Assembly: GCF_037572415.1 (NCBI RefSeq)
Contig: NZ_JBBHLB010000005.1
Location: 124,001-188,000, forward strand
Source of the DNA: Flavonifractor porci
GTDB taxonomy: Bacteria; Bacillota; Clostridia; Oscillospirales; Oscillospiraceae
Direction of reading: 5' to 3'
DNA length: 64,000 nt
The position numbers were made by a program, and so were the translations under genes. The notes under the pieces are model-generated. The model saw nothing but the letters and a program-made list of their open reading frames with translations. It ran no database searches and was not told the origin of the DNA. Shown piece by piece: positions 16,554-24,027 of the stretch; the first letter of the stretch is position 1; each line of letters opens with the position of its first letter.

Positions 16554-17628
16554 CCAGATCCCTCCTCATCCGTGTCAATAAGTGATACAACAGCTTGCGA
16601 AGCCATGATTTCCTTTCCTGCCGTCCTCCCCCCTGCCCTTTCAGCCAGGCCAGCAGCCGGCCACTGCTCCAACTGTCACTCCGGAAATCCGGAGCAGGAC
16701 CTCCCACCTCCACCGTACGCACCTGTCCACCCCGGACAAATCGCAGCAGCCGGTCTTTTAGCTGGATGGGCACAGGCTTGGGTGTTGTTTTATTCCACTT
16801 CCGGTAAGGCCGTCTCTCCCGGGGCTTCTCCTCTGGAGGCAGGTCGTTGAAGTGGGCCATGAGCCGCTCCTCCAGGCTGTCCAGCCCCCGCACCTCTACT
16901 TCTGCCCCCAGAACCAGACTCTCCAGCCGCTTCAGGCCGCATCGAATGGACCGCAGTACCGAGGCGTGGTCCACCCCCAGCAGGGCGCCGATCTCCCGCA
17001 GGGAGAGCCACTCCCCGTAATAGAGATACAGATAGGTCTGCTGCCGGAGGGTGAGCCGGTCCAGCACCGCCTTCAGCACCGACCGCTTCCCCAGATCCAC
17101 CACCAGAGGGCCTCCCTCTTGACCGCTCAACAGCTGATAGAGGACTTTGGCATCCGCCTCAATGCGGCGCTGTCCCCGCTGCAGCGTACGGCATACGGTG
17201 GAGCGGTTCCGGCCCACATCCCGGGCCACCTGGGCCTGGGGCTTGCCGTCGCCGGTACCTGCAAGATAGACTTCCTGAACATCCGTGAGCCCCGTCCGGG
17301 CCGTCCGTACCGCCAGACGCATTTTATCCTGTTCAGTGGGGCCTTCTGATACCTCCGCGCTTTCTACCTCTGCCCAGGTCTGATACTGCATCCTGTCCCA
17401 CCGCCAGCCATCCCCCCCGGCCCAAGTGGTGCCCCGACTGATCCTGTGCCGGGGCATCAGTTCCCGCAGCTGCCGGGCACAGTCCGTCAGATCCTCCTCC
17501 GTCCGGGCCAGTTCCAGCCGTAAAGCCTTCTTCTCTCTTCCCTGCGCCCCGTCCAGCTCAGTTTGAAGGGCGGCCTTCTGCTTCCGCAGCACCCTGACCC
17601 GTTCTCTGATCTCTCTGGCACTGCTCAT
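16537..17628 (-). CDS. DNA-binding protein with two sigma-region-4-like helix-turn-helices
   Basis: A 363-residue protein that I cannot assign to a named family. Residues about 1-60 are a charged coiled coil (SSAREIRERVRVLRKQKAAL). Two HTH units follow: one containing KPQAQVARDVGRNRSTVCRT and one containing LSLREIGALLGVDHASVLRS, both shaped like sigma-70 region 4. The C-terminal third is basic. ATG 17628 overlaps the stop of the upstream coiled-coil gene (ATGA). The frame is open further upstream but that part only shadows the neighbour. It may be an activator or sigma-like factor for the linked phage-like genes; that is inference. Confidence 0.6.
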   Translation of the reverse strand: MSSAREIRERVRVLRKQKAALQTELDGAQGREKKALRLELARTEEDLTDCARQLRELMPRHRISRGTTWAGGDGWRWDRMQYQTWAEVESAEVSEGPTEQDKMRLAVRTARTGLTDVQEVYLAGTGDGKPQAQVARDVGRNRSTVCRTLQRGQRRIEADAKVLYQLLSGQEGGPLVVDLGKRSVLKAVLDRLTLRQQTYLYLYYGEWLSLREIGALLGVDHASVLRSIRCGLKRLESLVLGAEVEVRGLDSLEERLMAHFNDLPPEEKPRERRPYRKWNKTTPKPVPIQLKDRLLRFVRGGQVRTVEVGGPAPDFRSDSWSSGRLLAWLKGQGGGRQERKSWLRKLLYHLLTRMRRDLDVDHH

Positions 17629-17891
17629 CGCTTCTCCTCGTTGACCCGGGGCGCGATCAGGTCGGCAGTGGTATATTTCCCGCTTCTCGGCCGGGTGTAG
17701 TATTCCTCCGACAGCTGCCGCAGCTCCCGCATCTCCCGCAGCATCTCCCGCAGCATCAGGATCTCCCGGTTGGTCACCTGCCGCTCCGCTCCCTCCTGGC
17801 TCTCCAGGCGCTCTTTTGCCGCCTCCAGCCTCAGTCTCAGCCGGGCGGCCGCCTCCCGATACTGCCCGGATAATTCCTGCAATTTGGCCAT
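17625..17891 (-). CDS. Small coiled-coil protein, first gene of phage-like operon
   Basis: An 88-residue, highly charged, almost entirely helical protein (AKLQELSGQYREAAARLRL onward, with an MLREMLREMRELRQLSEEY heptad-like run). I do not recognise the family. ATG 17891 is preferred because the AAAGGAGGTG site lies 7 bases before it; a GTG nine bases upstream is inside that site. Its stop overlaps the start of the sigma-like gene by 4 bp. As leader of a four-gene overlapping operon it probably works with the next protein, perhaps through coiled-coil contact. Confidence 0.6.
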   Translation of the reverse strand: MAKLQELSGQYREAAARLRLRLEAAKERLESQEGAERQVTNREILMLREMLREMRELRQLSEEYYTRPRSGKYTTADLIAPRVNEEKR

Positions 17892-18064
17892 CCCGTTCAC
17901 CTCCTTTTTTACCGGCGCGGCCGTCCCATCCCTGTATCGCCCCGCTCGCTGTTGGAAGAGTCTTCATTTTCTCTTCACTTTTAGCGGTTCCACCCCCAAA
18001 AGTTGGACGGCAGCATACACCGAAGGAAAAAATTTTTTAAATTCCAAACTTCCGTCAAAATAGG

Positions 18065-18094
18065 GAGGTCCCTTCCTGAGATGGAAAGGACCTC
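18065..18094. other. Hairpin in the leader region of the cysteine desulfidase gene
   Basis: A 12-bp stem (18065-18076 with 18083-18094, one mismatch, loop TGAGAT) followed by TTTAC lies about 85 bp before the start codon at 18180. It may be an attenuator of that gene or a terminator of an unseen upstream transcript. The rest of 17892-18179 shows no gene. Confidence 0.45.
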
Positions 18095-18179
18095 TTTACA
18101 ACAGCGGAAAGGTCGGATATCATGTAGATAACAGGAAAAAGCGCGCTCCCTTGGGAGCCGCGGGAAGGAAGAACCGTTC

Positions 18180-19460
18180 ATGAAGAAAAGCGATCCCCAC
18201 TATCAAGCTTACCTGCAGATTCTGCGGGAAGAGCTGGTCCCCGCCATGGGCTGCACCGAGCCCATCGCCCTGGCCTATGGCGCGTCGGTGGCCCGCCGGG
18301 CCCTGGGCTGCCTGCCCGAGGCCGTGTCCGTGCAGGTCAGCGGCAACCTGATCAAGAACGTGAAGAGCGTCATCGTTCCCAACACCGGCGGGCTGAAGGG
18401 TATCCCCGCCGCCGTTACCGCCGGACTGGTGGCCGGCGACCCGGACAAGGTACTGGAAGTCATTTCGGTTGTGACGGAGGAGCAGAAGGCGGAAATAGCA
18501 GACTTTCTCCAGTCCCACCCCATCGGGGTCCATCTGGCCGACACCCCCCTGACTTTCGACTATACCATCACCCTCACCGGCGGTGGCCACACCGTCACCC
18601 TGCGCATCGCCAACTACCACACCAACATCGTGCTGCTGGAGAAGGACGGAATAAAGGAGATTGACATTCCGGTGAAGGGAGAGCAGGAGACCGCCCTCAC
18701 CGACCGCTCCATTCTCTCCATTCAGGAGATCGTGGACTTTGCCGACAGCGTGGATGTGGATGACCTGCGTCCCATGCTGGATCCCCAGATCCAATACAAC
18801 ATGGCCATTGCGGAGGAGGGTCTGCTCCACGCCTACGGGGCCAATGTGGGCAAGGTGCTCATGAGCACCGAGGCCTCCCTGGAGCGGCGGGCCCGGGCCA
18901 AGGCGGCCGCCGGGTCGGATGCCCGGATGAACGGCTGCGAGATGCCGGTGGTCATTGTCTCCGGCAGCGGCAACCAGGGCATCACCGCCTCAGTGCCCGT
19001 CATCGAGTACGCCCGTTCTCTGGGCATTCCCGAGGAGCGGATGTACCGGGCGCTGGCGGTATCCGACCTGTGCACCATCCACCAAAAAACCTACATCGGA
19101 CGCCTGTCCGCCTTCTGCGGCGCGGTAAGCGCCGGAGCGGGGGCGGGCGCCGGTATCTGCTATCTGCTGGGCGGCGGTTACGATCAGGTGAAGCACACTA
19201 TCGTCAACGCCCTGGCCTTCCACTCCGGCGTGGTGTGCGACGGGGCCAAATCCAGCTGCGCCGCCAAGATCAGCATGGCGGTGGAGGCCGGTATCTTCGG
19301 CTATCAGATGTACCAGAACGGTCAGGAATTCCGCACCGGCGACGGCATCATCAGCGATGGCGTGGAGCTCACCATTCAGAATATAGGCGAGCTGGGCCGC
19401 CAGGGTATGCGGGAGACCGACCATGTGATCCTGGAAATGATGACCCGGGAGCCCTGCTAA
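18180..19460 (+). CDS. cyuA: L-cysteine desulfidase (CyuA/YhaM, UPF0597 family)
   Basis: A 426-residue iron-sulfur enzyme of the serine-dehydratase-alpha-related family that breaks L-cysteine into pyruvate, ammonia and sulfide. Typical segments are present: LVPAMGCTEPIALAYGAS near the N terminus, VSGNLIKNVKSVIVPNTGG, and cluster cysteines in LCTIHQKTYIG and VCDGAKSSCAAKIS near the C terminus. The GAAGGAAG ribosome site precedes ATG 18180. It stands alone between a possible attenuator hairpin and a strong terminator. Some family members also act on serine, and serine dehydratase genes lie nearby. Confidence 0.88.
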   Translation: MKKSDPHYQAYLQILREELVPAMGCTEPIALAYGASVARRALGCLPEAVSVQVSGNLIKNVKSVIVPNTGGLKGIPAAVTAGLVAGDPDKVLEVISVVTEEQKAEIADFLQSHPIGVHLADTPLTFDYTITLTGGGHTVTLRIANYHTNIVLLEKDGIKEIDIPVKGEQETALTDRSILSIQEIVDFADSVDVDDLRPMLDPQIQYNMAIAEEGLLHAYGANVGKVLMSTEASLERRARAKAAAGSDARMNGCEMPVVIVSGSGNQGITASVPVIEYARSLGIPEERMYRALAVSDLCTIHQKTYIGRLSAFCGAVSAGAGAGAGICYLLGGGYDQVKHTIVNALAFHSGVVCDGAKSSCAAKISMAVEAGIFGYQMYQNGQEFRTGDGIISDGVELTIQNIGELGRQGMRETDHVILEMMTREPC

Positions 19461-19467
19461 ACAACAA

Positions 19468-19511
19468 AAGCACAAAAAAGCGTCTGCCGAGGCAGACGCT
19501 TTTTTGTGCTT
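19468..19511. terminator. Shared terminator of cyuA and the O-antigen-ligase-like gene
   Basis: A 21-bp perfect stem (19468-19488 with 19491-19511) with internal A and T runs separates two converging genes and can act on both strands. Confidence 0.9.
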
Positions 19512-19518
19512 ATATTCG

Positions 19519-21051
19519 TTATGCCTTTTTCTGTTCCTGTCTGACCAGCTTGACGCAGGCGGCGATGACGCCGAAGAGGAACCAATAGGTGAACATATTG
19601 CGGGGATAGAACCAGGTATACTCGGCTACGCTCACCACCAGGATGCCGCAGAAGGCGCCCAGGGCTGCCGCCAGCATCCGCTTGGTGCGCTTGTCCAGAG
19701 CGGCCCGGAAGGCCTTCACGCCGCTCTTGAGCTGGTAGAGCAGCAGGGCCAGGAAGGAGATCACGCCCCAGATACCCGTCTCCGCCCACATCTGCAGGTA
19801 ATTGTTGTGGGTGTGGATGGGATAGGTGCCGTCAAAGTTGGTGGGATAGGTCTGGAATACCTCTTTCATCACGTCGGTACCCAGTCCGATGCCCTTGACC
19901 CAGTGGTCCTGCATCAGGTTGCTGGTGGTATTGTAGATCTCAAAGCGATACTGGGTGGAACTGTCCTGAGTGTTGGTGATGGTAAGGATCCGGTTGTAGA
20001 TGGTCTCGGGCAGGAAGGGGATGGCCAGCAGTCCGGCCACGATAAACAGGGGCACCCACCGCCAGTCGGTGAGGGCCAGGAACACCACCACCGCCAGGGC
20101 CAGACCGATCCAGCAGGAGCGGCCGTAGGTAAGACCGATGGCCACCACGCCCACGCACAGGGAGAGCAGGGAGAGGATCTTCCCCCGCCAGCGGGAGTTA
20201 AGGAAGAGGGCCAGATCCAGGGGCAGCAGCATCACCAGCTGTTCGGCAAAGTTGTTGGGATTGTCAAAGAAGGAATAGATACGGCCGGGCATACCGGCGT
20301 TGACGGTCATATCCTGCTGGGAGGCCACTACCTCCACGCCGATATATCCCTGATAGCAGCCATAAATGGAGGCGATGGAGATGCCCAGCACCGCCAGGGC
20401 CACCATCAGCTGGAGCTGCTCATACTTCCGCACGGTGCTCACCACCAGCAGCACCAGCAGGAACGCGGTGATGTGGAAGGCGAAGAAGCGCATGGACAGG
20501 CGGGTGGCAATGGACCCGGCCAGGGCAATGCAGATGAAGGCCATATAGAGGCTCATATAGGGCCCCAGCGTATCCAGCTCCAGCCGGTCCTTGGCCCGGG
20601 AGGCGCTGCCGATGATGAACAGTCCGGTGACGGCCACCGCGCCCAGCAGACCGTAGGTATTGTTCCACATCTCATGGGGGGCCACCAGCATCACCAGCAT
20701 GAACAGGCCCAGGAAGAAGAATCCGGCCCCACCTACAGCCCCCAGGAAGCGGCAGAACAGGCTGCCGTCCCAGACCGGGCGGCCGATCTTGTAGAGCCAC
20801 TTACAGATGGCGCACGGGATGTTGATGATGCCGGTAAAGAGCTGACAGGACAAGCTGTCCGGCCAGGCCTTGGGGATGGTCCCCTCCCGCCAGGCAAAAC
20901 GGAAGAGAACGCTTCCCCGCAGCTGACGGGTAAACCACCGCTCCAGGCCCGCACAGGCCCGTCCGGGCAGACTGCCCGCCCAGGCCTGCCGGATTCCCAG
21001 CCAGAAAGCCAGGAAGAAGCGAAGAAACAGGCTGTTTTTTGCGATAGACAT
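19519..21051 (-). CDS. O-antigen ligase/polymerase-like membrane protein
   Basis: A 510-residue polytopic membrane protein with about twelve helices. The C-terminal half carries the Wzy_C/WaaL features: a large extracellular loop with GIGLGTDVMKEVF and HTHNNYLQMWAETGIWG, whose histidine and arginine residues are typical of glycan polymerases or ligases using lipid-linked sugars. The N-terminal 90 residues are less hydrophobic than usual. The gene follows a glycosyltransferase gene after 19 bp, so both probably act in making a surface polysaccharide. Substrate not predictable. Confidence 0.8.
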   Translation of the reverse strand: MSIAKNSLFLRFFLAFWLGIRQAWAGSLPGRACAGLERWFTRQLRGSVLFRFAWREGTIPKAWPDSLSCQLFTGIINIPCAICKWLYKIGRPVWDGSLFCRFLGAVGGAGFFFLGLFMLVMLVAPHEMWNNTYGLLGAVAVTGLFIIGSASRAKDRLELDTLGPYMSLYMAFICIALAGSIATRLSMRFFAFHITAFLLVLLVVSTVRKYEQLQLMVALAVLGISIASIYGCYQGYIGVEVVASQQDMTVNAGMPGRIYSFFDNPNNFAEQLVMLLPLDLALFLNSRWRGKILSLLSLCVGVVAIGLTYGRSCWIGLALAVVVFLALTDWRWVPLFIVAGLLAIPFLPETIYNRILTITNTQDSSTQYRFEIYNTTSNLMQDHWVKGIGLGTDVMKEVFQTYPTNFDGTYPIHTHNNYLQMWAETGIWGVISFLALLLYQLKSGVKAFRAALDKRTKRMLAAALGAFCGILVVSVAEYTWFYPRNMFTYWFLFGVIAACVKLVRQEQKKA

Positions 21052-21070
21052 CAGGTTTTACTCCTTGGAA

Positions 21071-22177
21071 TCAGTCGTGAAGAGCTTTTTCGTACACACC
21101 ATAGGTAACCTTGGCCATCTTGTGGATCTCGAACTTCTCCTCGATGGTCCGCAGGGCATTCTCCCGGCAGGCCGCGCTAAAATCCGGGTCCTCCAGGAAC
21201 CGCTTCATGGCCCCCGCCATGGAGTCGGGATCGTCGTAGGTCACCAGCAGGCCGCAGCCCGCCTCGTCATTGACAATGTCCGAATTGCCGCCCATATCGG
21301 TGGCGATCACCGGCAGGCCGGCGGCCATGGCCTCGATGATGAGGAAGGACAGGGCCTCATGCTGAGAGGAGTTGACATACAGATCGGAGCCCTTGTACAG
21401 GTTCTTGATATCCTTGCGGAAGCCGATGAACTTTACCTGCTCCTCCAGCCCCATCTCCTTGACCTGAGCCTTGGAGGGCTCCAGTAGGGGGCCGTCTCCC
21501 GCCAGTACCAGGGTAAAGGGCTTGTCCGTCAGTTCGGTCAGCCGCTTCACCGAGTCAATCAGGTACTTGTGTCCCTTGTCGTCGGCAAAGCGGGAGGCGC
21601 ACAGCATGACAAACCGGTCCTCCGGCAGGCCCAACTCGGAGCGAAGGGTGGATTCCGAGCGGTCCCCCGCCCAGGCTTCCAGATCCACCGCGTTGAAAAT
21701 CACCTGGATCCGGTCGCCGCTCCAGCCGTTGGCAATGAGCTGCTCCTTACCCTTGTTGCACACGGCGATCATCTGATCCTGCCGCTTGTCCATCCAGCGG
21801 TTGGACAGACGGGTAATGAAATCATTGGCCAGGACAAAGTGGTTGGTATATACCACCCGGATCTTTTTGTTGTACTTTTTGGCCAGCAGGGCGGTATAGT
21901 GTTCCCGCAGGTAATGGCAGTGGATGAGATCGATGTCCCACTCCCGGCACAGGTCGGCCAGGGCCTTGGCGGCCCCCTTGTCGAACCGGCGGCGCATGGT
22001 GACCTGTCGGCAGGGGACTCCCATGGCCTCCAGCCGCTCCACCAGCAGCCCGCCCTCGTTATAGGCAAAGAAGGGCTGCACCAATCCGTCGGCAGAGAGG
22101 TACTTCACCAGAGTTTCCACATACCGCTCCGTCCCCGCCTTACCCGCATAGTTGAGCAGATAGAGTACCTTGCGCAT
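21071..22177 (-). CDS. Glycosyltransferase family 4
   Basis: A 368-residue GT-B fold enzyme. The N-terminal acceptor domain starts RKVLYLLNYAGKAGTERYVE, and the C-terminal nucleotide-sugar domain has the GT4 landmarks LVLAGDGPLLEPS, VKFIGFRKDIKNLYKGSDLYV and the E-x7-E motif in EALSFLIIEAMAAGLPVIAT. It probably adds a sugar to a lipid-linked or surface glycan in the cytoplasm. It forms a two-gene operon with the O-antigen-ligase-like protein and begins 27 bp after prfB. Confidence 0.88.
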   Translation of the reverse strand: MRKVLYLLNYAGKAGTERYVETLVKYLSADGLVQPFFAYNEGGLLVERLEAMGVPCRQVTMRRRFDKGAAKALADLCREWDIDLIHCHYLREHYTALLAKKYNKKIRVVYTNHFVLANDFITRLSNRWMDKRQDQMIAVCNKGKEQLIANGWSGDRIQVIFNAVDLEAWAGDRSESTLRSELGLPEDRFVMLCASRFADDKGHKYLIDSVKRLTELTDKPFTLVLAGDGPLLEPSKAQVKEMGLEEQVKFIGFRKDIKNLYKGSDLYVNSSQHEALSFLIIEAMAAGLPVIATDMGGNSDIVNDEAGCGLLVTYDDPDSMAGAMKRFLEDPDFSAACRENALRTIEEKFEIHKMAKVTYGVYEKALHD

Positions 22178-22204
22178 GGCAAATTCTCCTTTTCCTTCGG
22201 CGGA

Positions 22205-23326
22205 TCACTTTTCCGCCCAGTTGCCGGTAGCCTCCGCCTTCAGATAGGCATTAATGAAGCCGTCCAGATCGCCGTCCATGACACCGTTGACGTTGCTGGT
22301 CTCGTAGCCGGTGCGGTTGTCCTTCACCAGCTGATAGGGCATGAATACATAGGATCGGATCTGGCTACCCCACTCGATCTTCAGCTGCACGCCCTTGATG
22401 TCGGAAATCTTCTCGGCGTGCTGCTGCATCTTCAGCTCCACCAGCTTGGCCCGCAGCATCCGCAAACAGGTGTCCTTGTTCTGGAACTGGCTGCGCTCGG
22501 TCTGACAGGACACCACAATGCCGGTGGCATGGTGGATCAGACGAACAGCAGAGGAGGTCTTGTTGATGTGCTGACCGCCGGCGCCGGAGGAACGGAACAC
22601 CTGCATCTCGTAGTCCTCGGGCCGGATCTCCACATCGGCGTCCTCGGGCAGGTCGGGCATAACCTCAATGGCGGCAAAGGAGGTCTGCCGCCGGGCGTTG
22701 GCGTCAAAGGGGGATACCCGCACCAGCCGGTGCACGCCGTGCTCGCTGCGCAGATGGCCGTAGGCGTTCTCGCCCTCGATGAGGATGGTGGCGCTCTTCA
22801 GACCGGCCTCATCACCGTCCAGATAGTCCAGGGTCTTGCAGGTGAAGCCGTGTCGCTCGGCCCAGCGGGTATACATCCGGAAGAGCATCTGTGCCCAGTC
22901 CTGGGCCTCGGTGCCGCCGGCGCCGGCGTGGAAGGTGAGGATGGCGTTGGAGTTATCGTACTCGCCGGTGAAGAGGGTGGACAGCTTGGCCTCCTCCATA
23001 TCGGCCTGCAGCTTGGCAAAGCCCTCCTCCAGCTCGGGCACCAGGCTCTCGTCCTCCATCTCATTGCCCAGCTCGCACAGGGTCATCAAATCCTCCCACT
23101 GGCTCTGGCGCTTCTCCTGACCCTCGATCTTGTCCCGCAGGTTCTTCACACGCTGCTGCACCTTCTGGGCCTTCTCCAGGTTGTCCCAGAAGCCGTCTGA
23201 GGCGGACTCCGACTCCAGCATCTCGGCCTCCCGCCGGGCAGCCTCCAGACCCAACGCCTGCTCCAGCTCCTCCAGCTCGGGCCGCAGGTTGTTGAGCTTT
23301 ACCTTATATTCATCAAACTGTAACAT
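22205..23326 (-). CDS. prfB: Peptide chain release factor 2
   Basis: RF2 (373 residues) recognises UGA and UAA stops and triggers peptide release. The GGQ motif is in RSSGAGGQHINKTSSAV, and the codon-recognition loop lies in the preceding domain. It is encoded in one continuous frame from ATG 23326 (MLQFDEYKVKL); the in-frame TGA and +1 frameshift that autoregulate prfB in many bacteria are absent. A consensus-like promoter lies 35 bp upstream. It continues into the glycosyltransferase gene without a visible terminator. Confidence 0.95.
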   Translation of the reverse strand: MLQFDEYKVKLNNLRPELEELEQALGLEAARREAEMLESESASDGFWDNLEKAQKVQQRVKNLRDKIEGQEKRQSQWEDLMTLCELGNEMEDESLVPELEEGFAKLQADMEEAKLSTLFTGEYDNSNAILTFHAGAGGTEAQDWAQMLFRMYTRWAERHGFTCKTLDYLDGDEAGLKSATILIEGENAYGHLRSEHGVHRLVRVSPFDANARRQTSFAAIEVMPDLPEDADVEIRPEDYEMQVFRSSGAGGQHINKTSSAVRLIHHATGIVVSCQTERSQFQNKDTCLRMLRAKLVELKMQQHAEKISDIKGVQLKIEWGSQIRSYVFMPYQLVKDNRTGYETSNVNGVMDGDLDGFINAYLKAEATGNWAEK

Positions 23327-23360
23327 AGATCCACTCTCATTTCCGTAAAATAGCCATATT

Positions 23361-23389
23361 ATTATACCCAACGGCAGGGCCGATGTAAA
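23361..23389 (-). promoter_or_regulatory. prfB promoter
   Basis: On the minus strand TTTACA (23384-23389) and TATAAT (23361-23366) are separated by 17 bp, immediately upstream of prfB. Confidence 0.7.
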
Positions 23390-23402
23390 GAGAAGGGCAC
23401 CA

Positions 23403-23430
23403 AAAAACCGCCCGAAGGCGGGCGGTTTTT
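23403..23430. terminator. Terminator of the 35-aa peptide gene
   Basis: A 12-bp stem (23403-23414 with 23419-23430, loop AAGG) with A and T runs at both ends. It begins at the stop codon of the small leftward peptide gene and insulates it from prfB. Confidence 0.88.
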
Positions 23431-23536
23431 ATCGGCTGCTGGCGGACCAGGCCGGATCGGCACAGAAGATCAGATCATCTACGTCTCCGCTGGGACCGGC
23501 GGGCTGAATGGTATCATCATGCGGGTACTGCTTCAT
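23429..23536 (-). CDS. Small acidic peptide (35 aa), unknown
   Basis: A short frame beginning MKQYPHDDTIQPAG and ending FCADPAWSASSR. Support comes from a strong GGAGGGAG ribosome site ending 5 bases before ATG 23536 and a perfect terminator starting exactly at its stop codon, giving a complete small transcription unit. The composition is acidic with one cysteine and one tryptophan and no membrane segment or signal peptide. I recognise no family; it could be a peptide precursor or a small structural protein, or an accident. Confidence 0.5.
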   Translation of the reverse strand: MKQYPHDDTIQPAGPSGDVDDLIFCADPAWSASSR

Positions 23537-23657
23537 TTGACTCCCTCCTTCCCGGTGATGTACATATCAGTATATGCCCACCGGCATGGAAAATGTGTAC
23601 GTTTCTTGTCGCAGGAATTCCTCTTTTTTCCATCCCGTTCCGGCAGTCTGGAAGGGC

Positions 23658-23686
23658 TTGACAAAGGGCCCATCCCGTGCTATAGT
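23658..23686 (+). promoter_or_regulatory. Promoter of the glycine riboswitch / symporter unit
   Basis: A perfect TTGACA (23658-23663), 17-bp spacer and TATAGT (23681-23686) lie just upstream of the riboswitch and would start transcription near 23693. Confidence 0.8.
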
Positions 23687-23735
23687 TCTGCATATCAAAT
23701 CGGATGGACATTCGTCCGCCGCATAGCGACAAAGG

Positions 23736-23912
23736 AAGTCCACAGGAAAAAGCCGACGGCTTGCCGAAGGAGCAAAACTCTCAGGCGTTTCCCCCGGGAA
23801 ATGAGGACTGTGGATGGATGTGGCTCTGGAGAAGTCCCCCCAGCGGGGATGCCGAAGGTGCAACGCGCCCCCACGGGGCACGAATCTCTCAGGCAAAAGG
23901 ACAGAGTGAAGG
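23736..23912 (+). ncRNA. Tandem glycine riboswitch (gcvT motif)
   Basis: Two consecutive aptamer-like units carry the gcvT signature. The first has GCCGAAGGAGCAA and ACTCTCAGGCG closed by complementary arms TCCACAG and CTGTGGA; the second has GGCTCTGGAGA, GCCGAAGGTGCAA and TCTCTCAGGCAAAAGGACAG. Paired aptamers bind glycine cooperatively. A 14-bp terminator stem follows before the symporter gene, so glycine binding presumably changes terminator formation. Confidence 0.92.
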
Positions 23913-23955
23913 ACAGCGGCATCCGGTGTACCGGATGTCTTTCTGCTTGTATTTC

Positions 23956-23993
23956 AGGGCCAAACCGCAGTGCGTGCGGTTTGGCCCTTTTCT
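23956..23993 (+). terminator. Riboswitch expression-platform terminator
   Basis: A perfect 14-bp stem (23956-23969 with 23975-23988, loop GTGCG) followed by a T-rich tract, 40 bp upstream of the symporter start. Its position after the aptamers identifies it as the switch-controlled terminator. Confidence 0.88.
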
Positions 23994-24027
23994 TTGCCGC
24001 AATCCCAAGAGACGAGGAGAGAGTACA

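Noticed and set aside
19504..21108. Rightward 534-residue frame antisense to the O-antigen-ligase-like gene
   Set aside because: Glycine/histidine/glutamine-rich shadow translation without domains; the leftward membrane protein is clearly real.
23704..24027. 108-residue N-terminal extension of the symporter
   Set aside because: This stretch is the glycine riboswitch and its terminator; the protein starts at 24028 with a good ribosome site.
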